DNA of 64,000 bases from Candidatus Nanopelagicaceae bacterium (GTDB lineage Bacteria; Actinomycetota; Actinomycetes; Nanopelagicales; Nanopelagicaceae). This document shows, in pieces, positions 44,813 through 53,712 of this stretch. Each line of letters begins with the position of its first letter. Position 1 is the first letter of the stretch. The notes below the pieces were generated by a model that was not told where the DNA came from, made no database searches, and worked only from the letters and a program-made list of their open reading frames with translations. The stretch is from assembly GCA_009694285.1 (NCBI GenBank), contig SHVK01000003.1:37308-101307 (forward strand), written 5' to 3'. Both the position numbers and the translations under genes were made by a program.

Positions 44813-45710
44813 GGCGCACCTGCTTGCCGCCTAAAATTCCATTTGGTCTAATTAATTGAACGGCAAGTAATACAAATAAAATTGCTAAAAATACATTTTC
44901 TGGCGATCCATATGTAGTTACTAGGGCGATGCCAATTCCAAGAATCAAGCCACCGATTACCGCACCCAGCGGGCTATCCAAACCACCAACAACTGCAGCA
45001 GTGAAAGCAATGATCAAAATCAAATCTAAAGTATTTGGAGATAAATTTGTACTAGGAGTAATTAATAAACCAGCTAAAGATCCAGCCGCTCCAGATATCG
45101 CCCAACTTAAAGTTCGCATTCTGCTTACCTTAATTCCACTCAATCTCGCGACTTCTGGGTTTAACGCAGCAGCTCGCATCCCTAACCCCGCACCAGTTTG
45201 AGTGAAAAAGTAGGTGAGCGAAAGTAAGACTATTAATACGACACCTATCACGAAAAGGTTAAATGCTGAAAATGGAAGTGTGCCATCACCATTTTTAAAA
45301 TAAAAACTGTTAACTGGAGTAGGGAAGCCACGTTCTTCTCCAGCCCAAAATATTCCGGCTAGCGCTTGCAATATCGCCAAAATTCCCAGGGAGGCGATAA
45401 CCGGAATAGTCCCCGCGAGCGTCTTAGTGGCTGATGAACTTTTTTTATGTGCCAATGGACGCATAATCAATAAATCAATAATCATTCCAAGCAAAGAACC
45501 AGATATTAAAGCGACTATAAAAGCTAGCCAATATGAATTCCCGGAAGCAATTAAATTCGATGCAATGTAAGTGGTGAACATTGCTTGCCCCATTTGCGCA
45601 AAATTAACAACTCCCGCACCGCGCCACACAATTACTAACCCAAGTGCTGCTAGCGCAAAAATTGCACCGTTGGCAGTGCCAGTAATTAGAGTGCTGATAA
45701 AAGTATTCAT
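44805..45710 (-). CDS. Branched-chain amino-acid-type ABC permease, LivH family
   Basis: 301 residues with about eight hydrophobic segments. Early ANGAIFALAALGLVIVWRGAGVVNFAQ is the LivH hallmark, and GLGMRAAALNPEVARLSGI is the cytoplasmic EAA-type loop contacting the ATPases. GGLDSPLGAVIGGLILG is also typical. Its start overlaps the livF-type gene by 1 bp and its end overlaps the livM-type gene by 8 bp. Confidence 0.93.
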   Translation of the reverse strand: MNTFISTLITGTANGAIFALAALGLVIVWRGAGVVNFAQMGQAMFTTYIASNLIASGNSYWLAFIVALISGSLLGMIIDLLIMRPLAHKKSSSATKTLAGTIPVIASLGILAILQALAGIFWAGEERGFPTPVNSFYFKNGDGTLPFSAFNLFVIGVVLIVLLSLTYFFTQTGAGLGMRAAALNPEVARLSGIKVSRMRTLSWAISGAAGSLAGLLITPSTNLSPNTLDLILIIAFTAAVVGGLDSPLGAVIGGLILGIGIALVTTYGSPENVFLAILFVLLAVQLIRPNGILGGKQVRRG

Positions 45711-46429
45711 TAATACCCCAAATAAGCAGTTCGGAGGGCGGAATCAGCACGCATTTTTGCAGCAGGTTGATCTGAAACAACTTTACCTAGTGCTAATAAA
45801 ACTCCATGATCAGCAACTGCTAATGCGGTGTTTGCATTTTGTTCTACTAGTAAAACTGTAAGACCCGTACTTCGACAAAGTTGATTGATACTTTGAATTA
45901 TTTGTTCAACAACAAGTGGCGCCAAACCTAGAGATGGTTCATCAAGTAACAAAAGTTCAGGTCTTGAGACAAGAGCTCTTGAGATAGCGAGCATCTGTCG
46001 CTCTCCCCCAGAAAGAGAGCCGGCACTTTGCTTAACTCGCTCAGCCAGCCTAGGAAACAAATCTAATACCTCTGAAATTGCAACTTTTACATCCGTTGAA
46101 TTTTTTCGTTTTCTAAAAAGTGCGCCCATCTCAATGTTTTCCAGCACTGAGAAAGTTGGAATTACCGCATGGCCTTCTGGAACATGAGCTACACCTAATC
46201 GTACGATCTCTTCTGGAGCCAGATTAGTTATGAGCAAATCTCCCCAACTTATGGTTCCACTTTTGGCTTTTTCTAACCCGGAGATGGTGCGCAACAAAGT
46301 AGATTTGCCAGCACCATTTGCACCAATCACTGTTGTAATTTCTCCTGAATTGGCGATAAAAGAAACTCCATCGAGCGCGCGAACATGGCCATAATCTGTG
46401 ACTAAATCACTAACCATTAGATTTTTCAT
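45710..46429 (-). CDS. Branched-chain amino-acid-type ABC ATPase, LivF family
   Basis: 239 residues. Walker A GANGAGKST (about 36-44), signature SLSGGERQMLAISRAL, Walker B LLLLDEPSLGLAP; VAHVPEGHAVIPTFSVLENI is diagnostic of LivF. It is one of the two ATPases of the importer, with its start 2 bp after the livG-type gene. It ends by overlapping the permease gene by one base. Confidence 0.94.
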   Translation of the reverse strand: MKNLMVSDLVTDYGHVRALDGVSFIANSGEITTVIGANGAGKSTLLRTISGLEKAKSGTISWGDLLITNLAPEEIVRLGVAHVPEGHAVIPTFSVLENIEMGALFRKRKNSTDVKVAISEVLDLFPRLAERVKQSAGSLSGGERQMLAISRALVSRPELLLLDEPSLGLAPLVVEQIIQSINQLCRSTGLTVLLVEQNANTALAVADHGVLLALGKVVSDQPAAKMRADSALRTAYLGY

Positions 46430-46431
46430 GA

Positions 46432-47217
46432 TTAATTACCGGTGCCTAATTTTGCATCTGCGGCAATTGATGTGCCTAAATATGCTGCCAATACTGCTGG
46501 ATCCTGTCTGACTTTTTCAAATGGGCCACTTGCAATAACTTCACCAAAATTTAAAACATATACGCGATCAGAGATCTTATTTACAAATTCAACGTTGTGT
46601 TCAACCACGATAATTGAATAAAACTCTTTGAGTTGTGAAATTAAGTTAGCCAATTTTTCAATTTCATCATGACCTAATCCTGCAGCTGGTTCATCTAACA
46701 ATAAAATTTTTGGCTCTAAGACAAGGGCTCGCGCAAGTGCCACTCTCTTGGAATCTGGGTAAGTTAATTGGCTTGGTAATTTTTCGGCAAAAGCTGTCGC
46801 GCCAGCCCATGCTAAAGCTTTATGAGCTCTCGCTTTTAGCTTCGCCTCTGATTTACCAGATGTACCAAAAAGATCTGCAAAAAAACCATTACTCGCGTGG
46901 GCTTCTGCCCCAACCATCACATTCTCTAATGCTGTTAGGCCAGAAAATAATCCAACTCCTTGCAATGTCCGCGCAATTCCCAACTTTGCTAATTGATGAG
47001 TTTTGGGCCAATCTGAGTTTTTTCCGTCGAGCGAAAACTTGCCGCTTGAAGGTGGGACTAACCCTGAGATTGCATTAAATAAGGTGGTCTTTCCAGCACC
47101 ATTTGGGCCGATCAATCCAAGTACTTCATTTTTATGCAAGTCGATGTAGACATCATTCAATGCTTTCAAGCCGCCAAAGGTGACAGATAAACCCTCCACC
47201 TTTAAAAGTTCACTCAT
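46432..47217 (-). CDS. Branched-chain amino-acid-type ABC ATPase, LivG family
   Basis: 261 residues. Walker A GPNGAGKTTL (about 37-46), Walker B ILLLDEPAAGLG, H-loop VEHNVEFV, and the LivG-type NVMVGAEAH and ARTLQGVGLF segments (usual RTFQ is RTLQ here). The canonical LSGGQ is degenerate: the equivalent stretch reads LPSQLTYPDSKRVALARAL, which is common in LivG. It follows alr after 1 bp, so the importer may be read through from alr. Confidence 0.93.
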   Translation of the reverse strand: MSELLKVEGLSVTFGGLKALNDVYIDLHKNEVLGLIGPNGAGKTTLFNAISGLVPPSSGKFSLDGKNSDWPKTHQLAKLGIARTLQGVGLFSGLTALENVMVGAEAHASNGFFADLFGTSGKSEAKLKARAHKALAWAGATAFAEKLPSQLTYPDSKRVALARALVLEPKILLLDEPAAGLGHDEIEKLANLISQLKEFYSIIVVEHNVEFVNKISDRVYVLNFGEVIASGPFEKVRQDPAVLAAYLGTSIAADAKLGTGN

Positions 47218-47218
47218 G

Positions 47219-48346
47219 TCACACTTCCGAAACTTGGTTTTCTGGGGGTACTGGGATTCTAGGAGTACGCGAACCTATACCGGAAACTATCTCATATGAG
47301 ATTGTGCCAGCGGCTTTTGCTAAATCATTTGCCAGCGGTTTCGCACCAATGATAATTACCTCATCCCCCGCTTTTGCAACTGAGTCAATTCCTAAATCTA
47401 TTGCACATTGGTCCATTGAAACCCGGCCAATTAAGTGAGCAGGTAAATCATTATGTAGAAAATAGGCCGAACCATCTGTTGAGCGCGGCAATCCATCGGC
47501 ATATCCAAAAGCAACAATGCCAATTTTTGTTTCCTTATCTACTTCTACGGTTGCGCCATATCCCACAGTCGCTCCTTGTGGAATATTTTTTACAAGTAGA
47601 AGACGAGCCCTCAACTCCATGGCCGGTTTTAGGGAGATATTTCTTGGCGGAACATTAGTTGGAGACAATCCATAAATGAGGAGCCCGGCGCGCACGAGAT
47701 CAAAGGTCGCATCAGGTAATCCAATAATGGCTGAGGAGTTTGCAAGATGACGGATTCCTGGATTTAGATTTTCGTCATTCATATATTCAAGTGCACTCTT
47801 AAACCGCTTAATTTGTTCGGCATTTAATGGATGGGCCGGCTCATCAGCACAAGCTAAGTGGGACCAAGTTCCGATCAACTCTATTTCGTTAGCAGCGCAG
47901 AGACGTGTTAACTCACTAACTATTTCAGGAAACTCATCAAGTGCACCTGCTCTACTCATTCCAGTATCAACCTTGAGATGCACTCTGGCAATTAATCCAA
48001 CTCTTAGCGAAGCGGCATAAATTTCTTGCAACTGTTGTAGCGATGAAATAGATAAATCAATATCGTTTTTAATAGCACTTTCGAAATCAGCACCTGGTGG
48101 AGTAAGCCATGCCAACAATGGTGCAGCAATTCCGGCTCTGCGAATCTCAAGCGCTTCAGATAACAACGCGACGCCTAACCACTTAGCTCCCCCGAGAAGT
48201 GCAGCGTGCGATGATTTAATCAATCCATGACCATAAGCATCAGCTTTCACAACTGCCATCACTGGCTTGTCGATCACCTTACAAATTTGCGCAACATTAT
48301 CTGAAATATTTTGATAATTAATATAGGCAACATTTGGGGCATGCAT
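47219..48346 (-). CDS. alr: Alanine racemase
   Basis: 375 residues from ATG 48344-48346, which overlaps the acpS stop (TGATG); TTG 48349 is the other option. PLP Lys is in AVVKADAYGHG (about 34-44), the catalytic Tyr region is TVGYGATVEV, and the C-terminal domain has RVSMDQCAIDLG. It makes D-Ala for peptidoglycan. In Actinobacteria it usually precedes tsaE directly; here six transporter/hydrolase genes intervene. Confidence 0.96.
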   Translation of the reverse strand: MHAPNVAYINYQNISDNVAQICKVIDKPVMAVVKADAYGHGLIKSSHAALLGGAKWLGVALLSEALEIRRAGIAAPLLAWLTPPGADFESAIKNDIDLSISSLQQLQEIYAASLRVGLIARVHLKVDTGMSRAGALDEFPEIVSELTRLCAANEIELIGTWSHLACADEPAHPLNAEQIKRFKSALEYMNDENLNPGIRHLANSSAIIGLPDATFDLVRAGLLIYGLSPTNVPPRNISLKPAMELRARLLLVKNIPQGATVGYGATVEVDKETKIGIVAFGYADGLPRSTDGSAYFLHNDLPAHLIGRVSMDQCAIDLGIDSVAKAGDEVIIIGAKPLANDLAKAAGTISYEIVSGIGSRTPRIPVPPENQVSEV

Positions 48347-48708
48347 CAATTTATACTTTCGATAATTACCATTGCGATTACAAAACCACCGTCGTGAGAA
48401 ATGGAAAGTTTTACTATTTTATCTGTCACTAAAGCTAAAACTCCCCCACTAAATTCAAAACTTGGTCGCCCGCTTTCAAGGCGTAAAACTTCAACTTCAT
48501 GCCACGAAAGACCAGGAGGGACTCCTAACGCTTTTGCGAGTGCTTCTTTAGCGGCAAACCTCCCTGCTAAATGCAGGGGCAGATTTCGATTACTTCCCTG
48601 CGCTATCTCACGATCGGTAAATAATCTTTTACTTAAACCAGTAGTCCTGGCAAGTGAGCTCTCAAATCGTGCCAAATCAACTAGATCTATTCCTATTTGT
48701 GAACTCAT
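48346..48708 (-). CDS. acpS: Holo-[acyl-carrier-protein] synthase
   Basis: 120 residues. It attaches phosphopantetheine from CoA to acyl carrier protein. The N-terminal IGIDLVDLARFE has the Mg-binding Asp, and GRFAAKEALAKALG has the catalytic Glu/Lys. Length is normal. It overlaps alr at its 3' end and follows the PAP2 gene by 9 bp. Confidence 0.96.
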   Translation of the reverse strand: MSSQIGIDLVDLARFESSLARTTGLSKRLFTDREIAQGSNRNLPLHLAGRFAAKEALAKALGVPPGLSWHEVEVLRLESGRPSFEFSGGVLALVTDKIVKLSISHDGGFVIAMVIIESIN

Positions 48709-48717
48709 GGTAGTACT

Positions 48718-49401
48718 TTAAAGGTTGCTTCGACGTGAAGGAATGCTGCGATCGACTGCAATTATTAACATCAACAGTGCAGTTCCAATCGCAAGACCAC
48801 CAAGTAGGTCAGATACCCAATGCGTATTTCTAAAAATTGATACCCAAAAAACTATAGTGCTAATGACAACTACAGAAATAGCAGCTGCTCTGACAATTTT
48901 TAATCTAGGTTGGGCATATTGAATGTAAAGATAAGCAATCAAACCCCAAGTCAAAACAGCATTAGAAGCATGTCCGCTCGGATAGGACATACCTCCCACA
49001 TAAAGTAAATCCACATTTAACCGTGGTTTAGTTCTTCCAAACTCTAATTTAGCCAATCCAACTACTGCATTTAATGCAATCAACGAAATTACCGAAAGGT
49101 TAAATGGCCGCCAACTTCTAAATTTCCAGCCGAGGTAGATTGCAAGTGAAAGCAATATAGATGCTGTGAGTCCACGCAAACCTAGGTGATCCAAATTATA
49201 AATAATCCAATCTCCCCAACCTGGAAGTATTGGTCGGTTCCATTTTGCAATAGATTGATCCAAACTAAGTAATGGTCCATCATTTACAACTTGCTCAGTT
49301 ATCACGAAAAAAATAACTATAAAAAACGCGGCAAATCTAACTAAGCGATCTGGTGTTCGCCTTTTTATCTGAACCTGAGATTGACGGTTTTCTGCAGCCA
49401 T
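48718..49401 (-). CDS. PAP2-family membrane phosphatase
   Basis: 227 residues with about six hydrophobic segments. The three PAP2 motifs appear: KLEFGRTKPRL, SYPSGHAS with the catalytic His, and FRNTHWVSDLLGG. Likely substrates are undecaprenyl pyrophosphate or phosphatidic acid-type lipids on the outer membrane face, which would recycle the wall lipid carrier. It sits between glmS and acpS among cell-wall precursor genes. Substrate cannot be decided from sequence. Confidence 0.9.
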   Translation of the reverse strand: MAAENRQSQVQIKRRTPDRLVRFAAFFIVIFFVITEQVVNDGPLLSLDQSIAKWNRPILPGWGDWIIYNLDHLGLRGLTASILLSLAIYLGWKFRSWRPFNLSVISLIALNAVVGLAKLEFGRTKPRLNVDLLYVGGMSYPSGHASNAVLTWGLIAYLYIQYAQPRLKIVRAAAISVVVISTIVFWVSIFRNTHWVSDLLGGLAIGTALLMLIIAVDRSIPSRRSNL

Positions 49402-49403
49402 TT

Positions 49404-51242
49404 CTATTCAACCGTTACAGATTTGGCAAGGTTTCGTGGTTGATCTACATCAAGACCGCGGACGACTGCCATTTCATATGCGAAAACTTGAAGTGGCAAA
49501 ATGCTAAGGAGTGGCTGCAAGAGCACAGAGCAGGTAGGAATGCGAATAATATGTGCCGCTTTCACTTCAAGATCATTCTCATCGGCGATCACAATAGTCC
49601 TGGCACCTCGCGCTTGCACCTCTTGGGCGTTGCTTAACATTTTCTGATAAATCGGTGAGCTTGGTGAAGGCAAGACCACAACTACTGGAGTTCCTGCTTC
49701 AATGAGCGCAATCGGGCCATGTTTTAATTCGCCAGCAGCAAATCCTTCTGCATGCATATATGCCAACTCTTTTAATTTAAGTGCACCTTCTAGGGCGACT
49801 GGATAGCCAACATGTCTTCCCAGAAATAGCACTGAACTAACTTCCTTTAATTCAAGGGCTAATTTGCTAATTGATTCCCGAGTTTCAAGGAATCGCTCAA
49901 TTTTGCCCGGCATCTCTTGCAACTCTGCCAAAATCTTTCTGATCTCATCTGAAAATTTAAGTCCCCGCACTTGTGCAATGTAAAGACCGATTAAATATGA
50001 AGCAACAATTTGAGTCAAAAATGCTTTAGTTGAAGCCACTGCAACTTCAGGTCCGGCATGGGTATAAAGCACTCCATCTGATTCTCTTGGAATTGTCGAT
50101 CCATTGGTATTGCAAATACTTAATACTTTTGCCCGTTGATCTTTGGCATGACGCAGTGCCATTAAGGTATCCATAGTTTCACCTGATTGTGAAATTGCGA
50201 TAACTAGGGTCCCTCGATCGATTATCGGATCGCGATATCTAAACTCAGAAGCAAGTTCTACTTCGACCGGGATTCTGGTCCAATGTTCAATTGCATATTT
50301 TGCAATCATTCCAGCATGAAAAGCTGATCCACATCCAATAATAATTATTTTCTCAACATCACGAAGGTCCTCTTCCGCAATTCGAATCTCATTTAAAATT
50401 AATTTTCCTTTTTCATCGAGGCGGCCCAAGAGGGTATCGGCTACGGCTTTTGGTTGTTCCATAATTTCTTTAGCCATAAAATGTGGGTAGCCATCTTTTT
50501 GAGCTGCGGCGGCATCCCAAGTGACTTTAAATTCTTTCCCTTTAACTAGATTTCCGGAAAAATCAGTAATGCTCACGGTATCTGGGGTGATCAGCACAAC
50601 TTGATCTTGGCCAAGTTCTATTGCAGCGGATGTGTATTCAATGAATGCTGCGACGTCAGAGGCAAGAAATCTTTCGCTATTTCCTACTCCTACTACTAAT
50701 GGCGAATTACGTCTTGCTCCAACAACTTGATCTGGAGATTTAGCATGGACCGCAACTAAAGAAAACGCACCATCTAATCGCTTACAAGTCTGCCGCATCG
50801 CCTCTGCCAAATCCCCGCCACATTTTTCATATGCTTGGCCAAGTAGATGCGCAACAACCTCTGAATCAGTTTCAGAGAGAAACTCATGCCCATCTGACTC
50901 AAGTTCACGCCGAAGGGTTACGTAATTTTCAATAATGCCATTGTGAATAATTGCTAACTCTTGAGATGGATTTAGATGTGGATGGGCGTTACGGTCATTA
51001 GGAGCACCGTGAGTTGCCCATCTGGTGTGTCCAATACCAGTTATCGATGGTGGCAAATTAACTTTGCCCAACGCACCTTCCAACGCAGCTAATTTTCCGG
51101 CCCGCTTAACTGTTGAGATTCCATCAGTGGTAATTAAGGCAACTCCAGCAGAGTCGTAACCACGGTATTCAAGCCTGCGCAAACCTTCAATAATTATTGG
51201 TAGCACCTGATTGCGACCGGCATAACCGATAATCCCGCACAT
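49404..51242 (-). CDS. glmS: Glutamine--fructose-6-phosphate aminotransferase GlmS
   Basis: 612 residues. The N-terminal glutaminase begins at Cys2 (MCGIIGYAG) with RLEYRGYDSAG and HTRWATHG. Two SIS isomerase domains follow: IGCGSAFHAG, SQSGETMDT and ELKHGPIALIE. The end DQPRNLAKSVTVE is the family signature. It makes glucosamine-6-P for peptidoglycan. GlmM, encoded 12 bp upstream, takes the product. There is no glmS ribozyme space between the genes. Confidence 0.98.
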   Translation of the reverse strand: MCGIIGYAGRNQVLPIIIEGLRRLEYRGYDSAGVALITTDGISTVKRAGKLAALEGALGKVNLPPSITGIGHTRWATHGAPNDRNAHPHLNPSQELAIIHNGIIENYVTLRRELESDGHEFLSETDSEVVAHLLGQAYEKCGGDLAEAMRQTCKRLDGAFSLVAVHAKSPDQVVGARRNSPLVVGVGNSERFLASDVAAFIEYTSAAIELGQDQVVLITPDTVSITDFSGNLVKGKEFKVTWDAAAAQKDGYPHFMAKEIMEQPKAVADTLLGRLDEKGKLILNEIRIAEEDLRDVEKIIIIGCGSAFHAGMIAKYAIEHWTRIPVEVELASEFRYRDPIIDRGTLVIAISQSGETMDTLMALRHAKDQRAKVLSICNTNGSTIPRESDGVLYTHAGPEVAVASTKAFLTQIVASYLIGLYIAQVRGLKFSDEIRKILAELQEMPGKIERFLETRESISKLALELKEVSSVLFLGRHVGYPVALEGALKLKELAYMHAEGFAAGELKHGPIALIEAGTPVVVVLPSPSSPIYQKMLSNAQEVQARGARTIVIADENDLEVKAAHIIRIPTCSVLLQPLLSILPLQVFAYEMAVVRGLDVDQPRNLAKSVTVE

Positions 51243-51254
51243 CAGTACTCCCCT

Positions 51255-52583
51255 CTAAGCATTCGAGGATGATTCTACTGCGTTAGCCAATTTTTTCGCT
51301 ATTGCATCCGCTTTGCTTTGCGTATCGGCTTCAACCATAACTCGTATCAATGGTTCAGTACCCGAAGCACGAATCAAAATCCGACCATCATTTCCTAATT
51401 CACTTTCGACAGATTCAGTCGCTATTTTTAGATCGATGGAAGTTAACACTTTCTCTTTATCTGTGACTGGGATATTTAAAAGTACCTGAGGATACGATGA
51501 AAAAATCTTGGATAAGTTTTCTGCTTTGGCTTCATCATTAGCAATTAATTCTAGAATCTGCAGAGCTGTTAAAATTCCATCGCCTGTCGTTGCAAACTTT
51601 CGTAAAATAATATGGCCAGATTGTTCTCCACCGTAATAAATTTCATGTTCGAGCATTTGTTCAAGAACATATCGATCTCCAACTTGTGCAATCTCAACTA
51701 TCACACCTTCTTTTTCCATCTTCTTTAAAAATCCTAAATTACTCATAACCGTGGCTACGATTTTATTTCCGGGTAATTCATTGTTTCGCTTTGCTGCAAG
51801 GGCCAAGTGTGCAAGCAGAGCATCACCATCAACAACATTTCCACGTCCATCAATCATGAGTGCGCGATCTGCATCCCCATCATGTGCAATACCTAAATCC
51901 GCTCCACTTTGCAAAACCTTTGCAGCAAGCAAATCTAAATGAGTCGAGCCACAATCTTTATTAATATTTTCACCATCTGGTGTTGCACCGATGACGATAA
52001 CTTCAGCGCCGGCGCGTTTTAAAACTTCAGGGGCATATGTACTAGCGCTTCCATGTGCACAATCAACTACAACCGTAATTCCACTTAATGATTTTGAAAT
52101 TGTGGAAAGCAAATATGTAATGTATTCATTTCTTCCATTTTCATCTTTTGCAACTAATCCCTGTTGTGTGAATTTTACTTCTGGATTGCTTTCAATTAAA
52201 TGTTCGATCTCTAATTCAAGTTCATCTGCAATTTTTTGGCCATTACTTCCAAAGATTTTGATTCCATTGTCAGAGGCTGGATTGTGAGAGGCGGTAATCA
52301 TGATCGCAGCATCTGCTTTACGAGTGAGCACTAAATGTGCAAGGCCTGGAGTTGGGATCACTCCAATTAAAGTGACATTTACACCAGTGCTAGTCAGGCC
52401 AGCAATTAATGCCTGCTCAATCTCTACGCCTGATTTTCGGGTATCTCTGCCAATTAAGATTTGTGCCTGGCTCTTAAAAACAATCCCAGTAGCAACACCA
52501 ATTGCACGAACTAATTTTGGGTTTAAAAAGGAATCAGCAGAACCCGCACTTCCACGAATTCCATCTGTTCCAAAAAGAGCCAC
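51255..52583 (-). CDS. glmM: Phosphoglucosamine mutase GlmM
   Basis: 442 residues. It converts GlcN-6-P to GlcN-1-P. N-terminal FGTDGIRG, the phosphoserine loop TASHNPASDNGIK (about 97-109), the Mg-binding DGDADR, and GEQSGHII are all conserved, along with the phosphate-binding RASGTEPLIRVM near the end. It is placed between rpsI and glmS, the usual actinobacterial order. Confidence 0.98.
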   Translation of the reverse strand: MALFGTDGIRGSAGSADSFLNPKLVRAIGVATGIVFKSQAQILIGRDTRKSGVEIEQALIAGLTSTGVNVTLIGVIPTPGLAHLVLTRKADAAIMITASHNPASDNGIKIFGSNGQKIADELELEIEHLIESNPEVKFTQQGLVAKDENGRNEYITYLLSTISKSLSGITVVVDCAHGSASTYAPEVLKRAGAEVIVIGATPDGENINKDCGSTHLDLLAAKVLQSGADLGIAHDGDADRALMIDGRGNVVDGDALLAHLALAAKRNNELPGNKIVATVMSNLGFLKKMEKEGVIVEIAQVGDRYVLEQMLEHEIYYGGEQSGHIILRKFATTGDGILTALQILELIANDEAKAENLSKIFSSYPQVLLNIPVTDKEKVLTSIDLKIATESVESELGNDGRILIRASGTEPLIRVMVEADTQSKADAIAKKLANAVESSSNA

Positions 52584-52614
52584 TTAAATCCAGCTCCTTA
52601 AATTTGGTTAAGAA

Positions 52615-53106
52615 TTAACGCTTGCTGTACTGCGAACGTTTACGAGCCTTCTTTAGACCGTACTTCTTGCTCTCAATAATACGAGCATCACGGGTAAGAA
52701 ATCCGGCTTTTTTCAATAGTGGACGATGTGCCTCTACATCGATCTCATTTAATGCACGAGATACTCCAAGACGAAGTGCACCGGCTTGGCCAGAAACGCC
52801 GCCGCCATTTATTAGTGCAATTACATCGTAATTTCCTTCAACGCCAACTGTGCGGAATGGCTCTGAAACTGCTTGTTGGTGAACTTTGTTTGGAAAATAT
52901 TGTTCAAGGGTGCGACCGTTAAGTGTCCACTTGCCATTACCTGGAATTAAGCGAACTCGCGCAATAGCTTCTTTACGTCGGCCTGTTCCTCCACCGGGTG
53001 CAGTAATCGCAGAACGGTTGGTTGCAGCAGCAGGAGAAGATGATGTGTAACTTGTTGGAATCTCTTCAGAATCATCTTCTAAAAGATCAGCTGTGAAATC
53101 TGACAT
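52615..53106 (-). CDS. rpsI: 30S ribosomal protein S9
   Basis: 163 residues. An acidic and Ser/Thr/Ala-rich N-terminal extension of about 40 residues precedes the S9 core, which has [16 protein letters not shown] and [12 protein letters not shown]. The C-terminus is the strongly basic [12 protein letters not shown] tail that reaches the P-site tRNA. It overlaps the rplM stop by one base (TAATG) and is translated with it. Confidence 0.98.
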   Translation of the reverse strand: MSDFTADLLEDDSEEIPTSYTSSSPAAATNRSAITAPGGGTGRRKEAIARVRLIPGNGKWTLNGRTLEQYFPNKVHQQAVSEPFRTVGVEGNYDVIALINGGGVSGQAGALRLGVSRALNEIDVEAHRPLLKKAGFLTRDARIIESKKYGLKKARKRSQYSKR

Positions 53107-53579
53107 TAACTCACCTTACTTTTTGAAATTTGTGAAATTTGTGAAACTTGGGTAATCACAAATGGTTTTGGATTCTGAGCGGTATGTGGATGTTCTGGTC
53201 CTGCATAAACTTTTAATTTAGTTCCGATTGAACGGCCAAGAGAATTTTTTGGAAGCATTCCGCGGATTGCTTTTTCAACTGCACGTGTTGGGTGCAATGC
53301 CATCATGTCTGCATAAGTAGTTGCAGTTAATCCGCCTGGGTAACCAGAGTGACGAAACTCCATCTTCTTTGCGCCTTTTGATCCGGTAAGTGCAACCGCT
53401 TCTGCATTGATCACAATTACAAAATCACCCATGTCCATATGTGGGGCAAAAGTCGCTTTGTGTTTTCCGCGCAAAAGTGTTGCGGCATGTGTTGCCAGGC
53501 GTCCGAGCACAACATCTTTAGCGTCGATGATGTGCCACTCGGGAGTTGCATCCCCAGCCTTTGGGCTATATGTACGCAC
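53106..53579 (-). CDS. rplM: 50S ribosomal protein L13
   Basis: 157 residues from GTG 53577-53579, chosen because it gives [10 protein letters not shown], the actinobacterial L13 start, and lies 6 nt after AGAGG. A TTG at 53585 is less likely. Core motifs are [35 protein letters not shown] and MLPKNSLGR. The tail [14 protein letters not shown] is a short repeat. It heads the rplM-rpsI unit from a promoter about 80 bp upstream. Confidence 0.97.
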   Translation of the reverse strand: MRTYSPKAGDATPEWHIIDAKDVVLGRLATHAATLLRGKHKATFAPHMDMGDFVIVINAEAVALTGSKGAKKMEFRHSGYPGGLTATTYADMMALHPTRAVEKAIRGMLPKNSLGRSIGTKLKVYAGPEHPHTAQNPKPFVITQVSQISQISKSKVS

Positions 53580-53638
53580 GCGCAACCTCTATCTTCTTTG
53601 TAATGGAGAGCTTCTTATTTAAGGAAACTATCTGGCCA

Positions 53639-53653
53639 GACCTCAATGAGGTC
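53639..53653 (-). promoter_or_regulatory. 5'-terminal hairpin in rplM leader
   Basis: GACCTC-aat-GAGGTC is a perfect 6 bp inverted repeat. From the promoter position the transcript should start near 53656, placing this hairpin at the very 5' end of the mRNA. It could stabilise the mRNA or take part in ribosomal-protein autoregulation; neither is shown. Confidence 0.5.
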
Positions 53654-53662
53654 AGGGGGTAG

Positions 53663-53692
53663 AGGGTACCTTTTGAGCGTGGCCTGGGTCAA
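53663..53692 (-). promoter_or_regulatory. rplM-rpsI promoter
   Basis: On the minus strand TTGACC (53687-53692) and TACCCT (53663-53668) are spaced by 18 bp, the same hexamers as at the groES promoter. It lies in the 127 bp truA-rplM gap, so the L13-S9 unit has its own promoter. Confidence 0.7.
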
Positions 53693-53712
53693 AATGGGTT
53701 GCCGTGGCAGCT

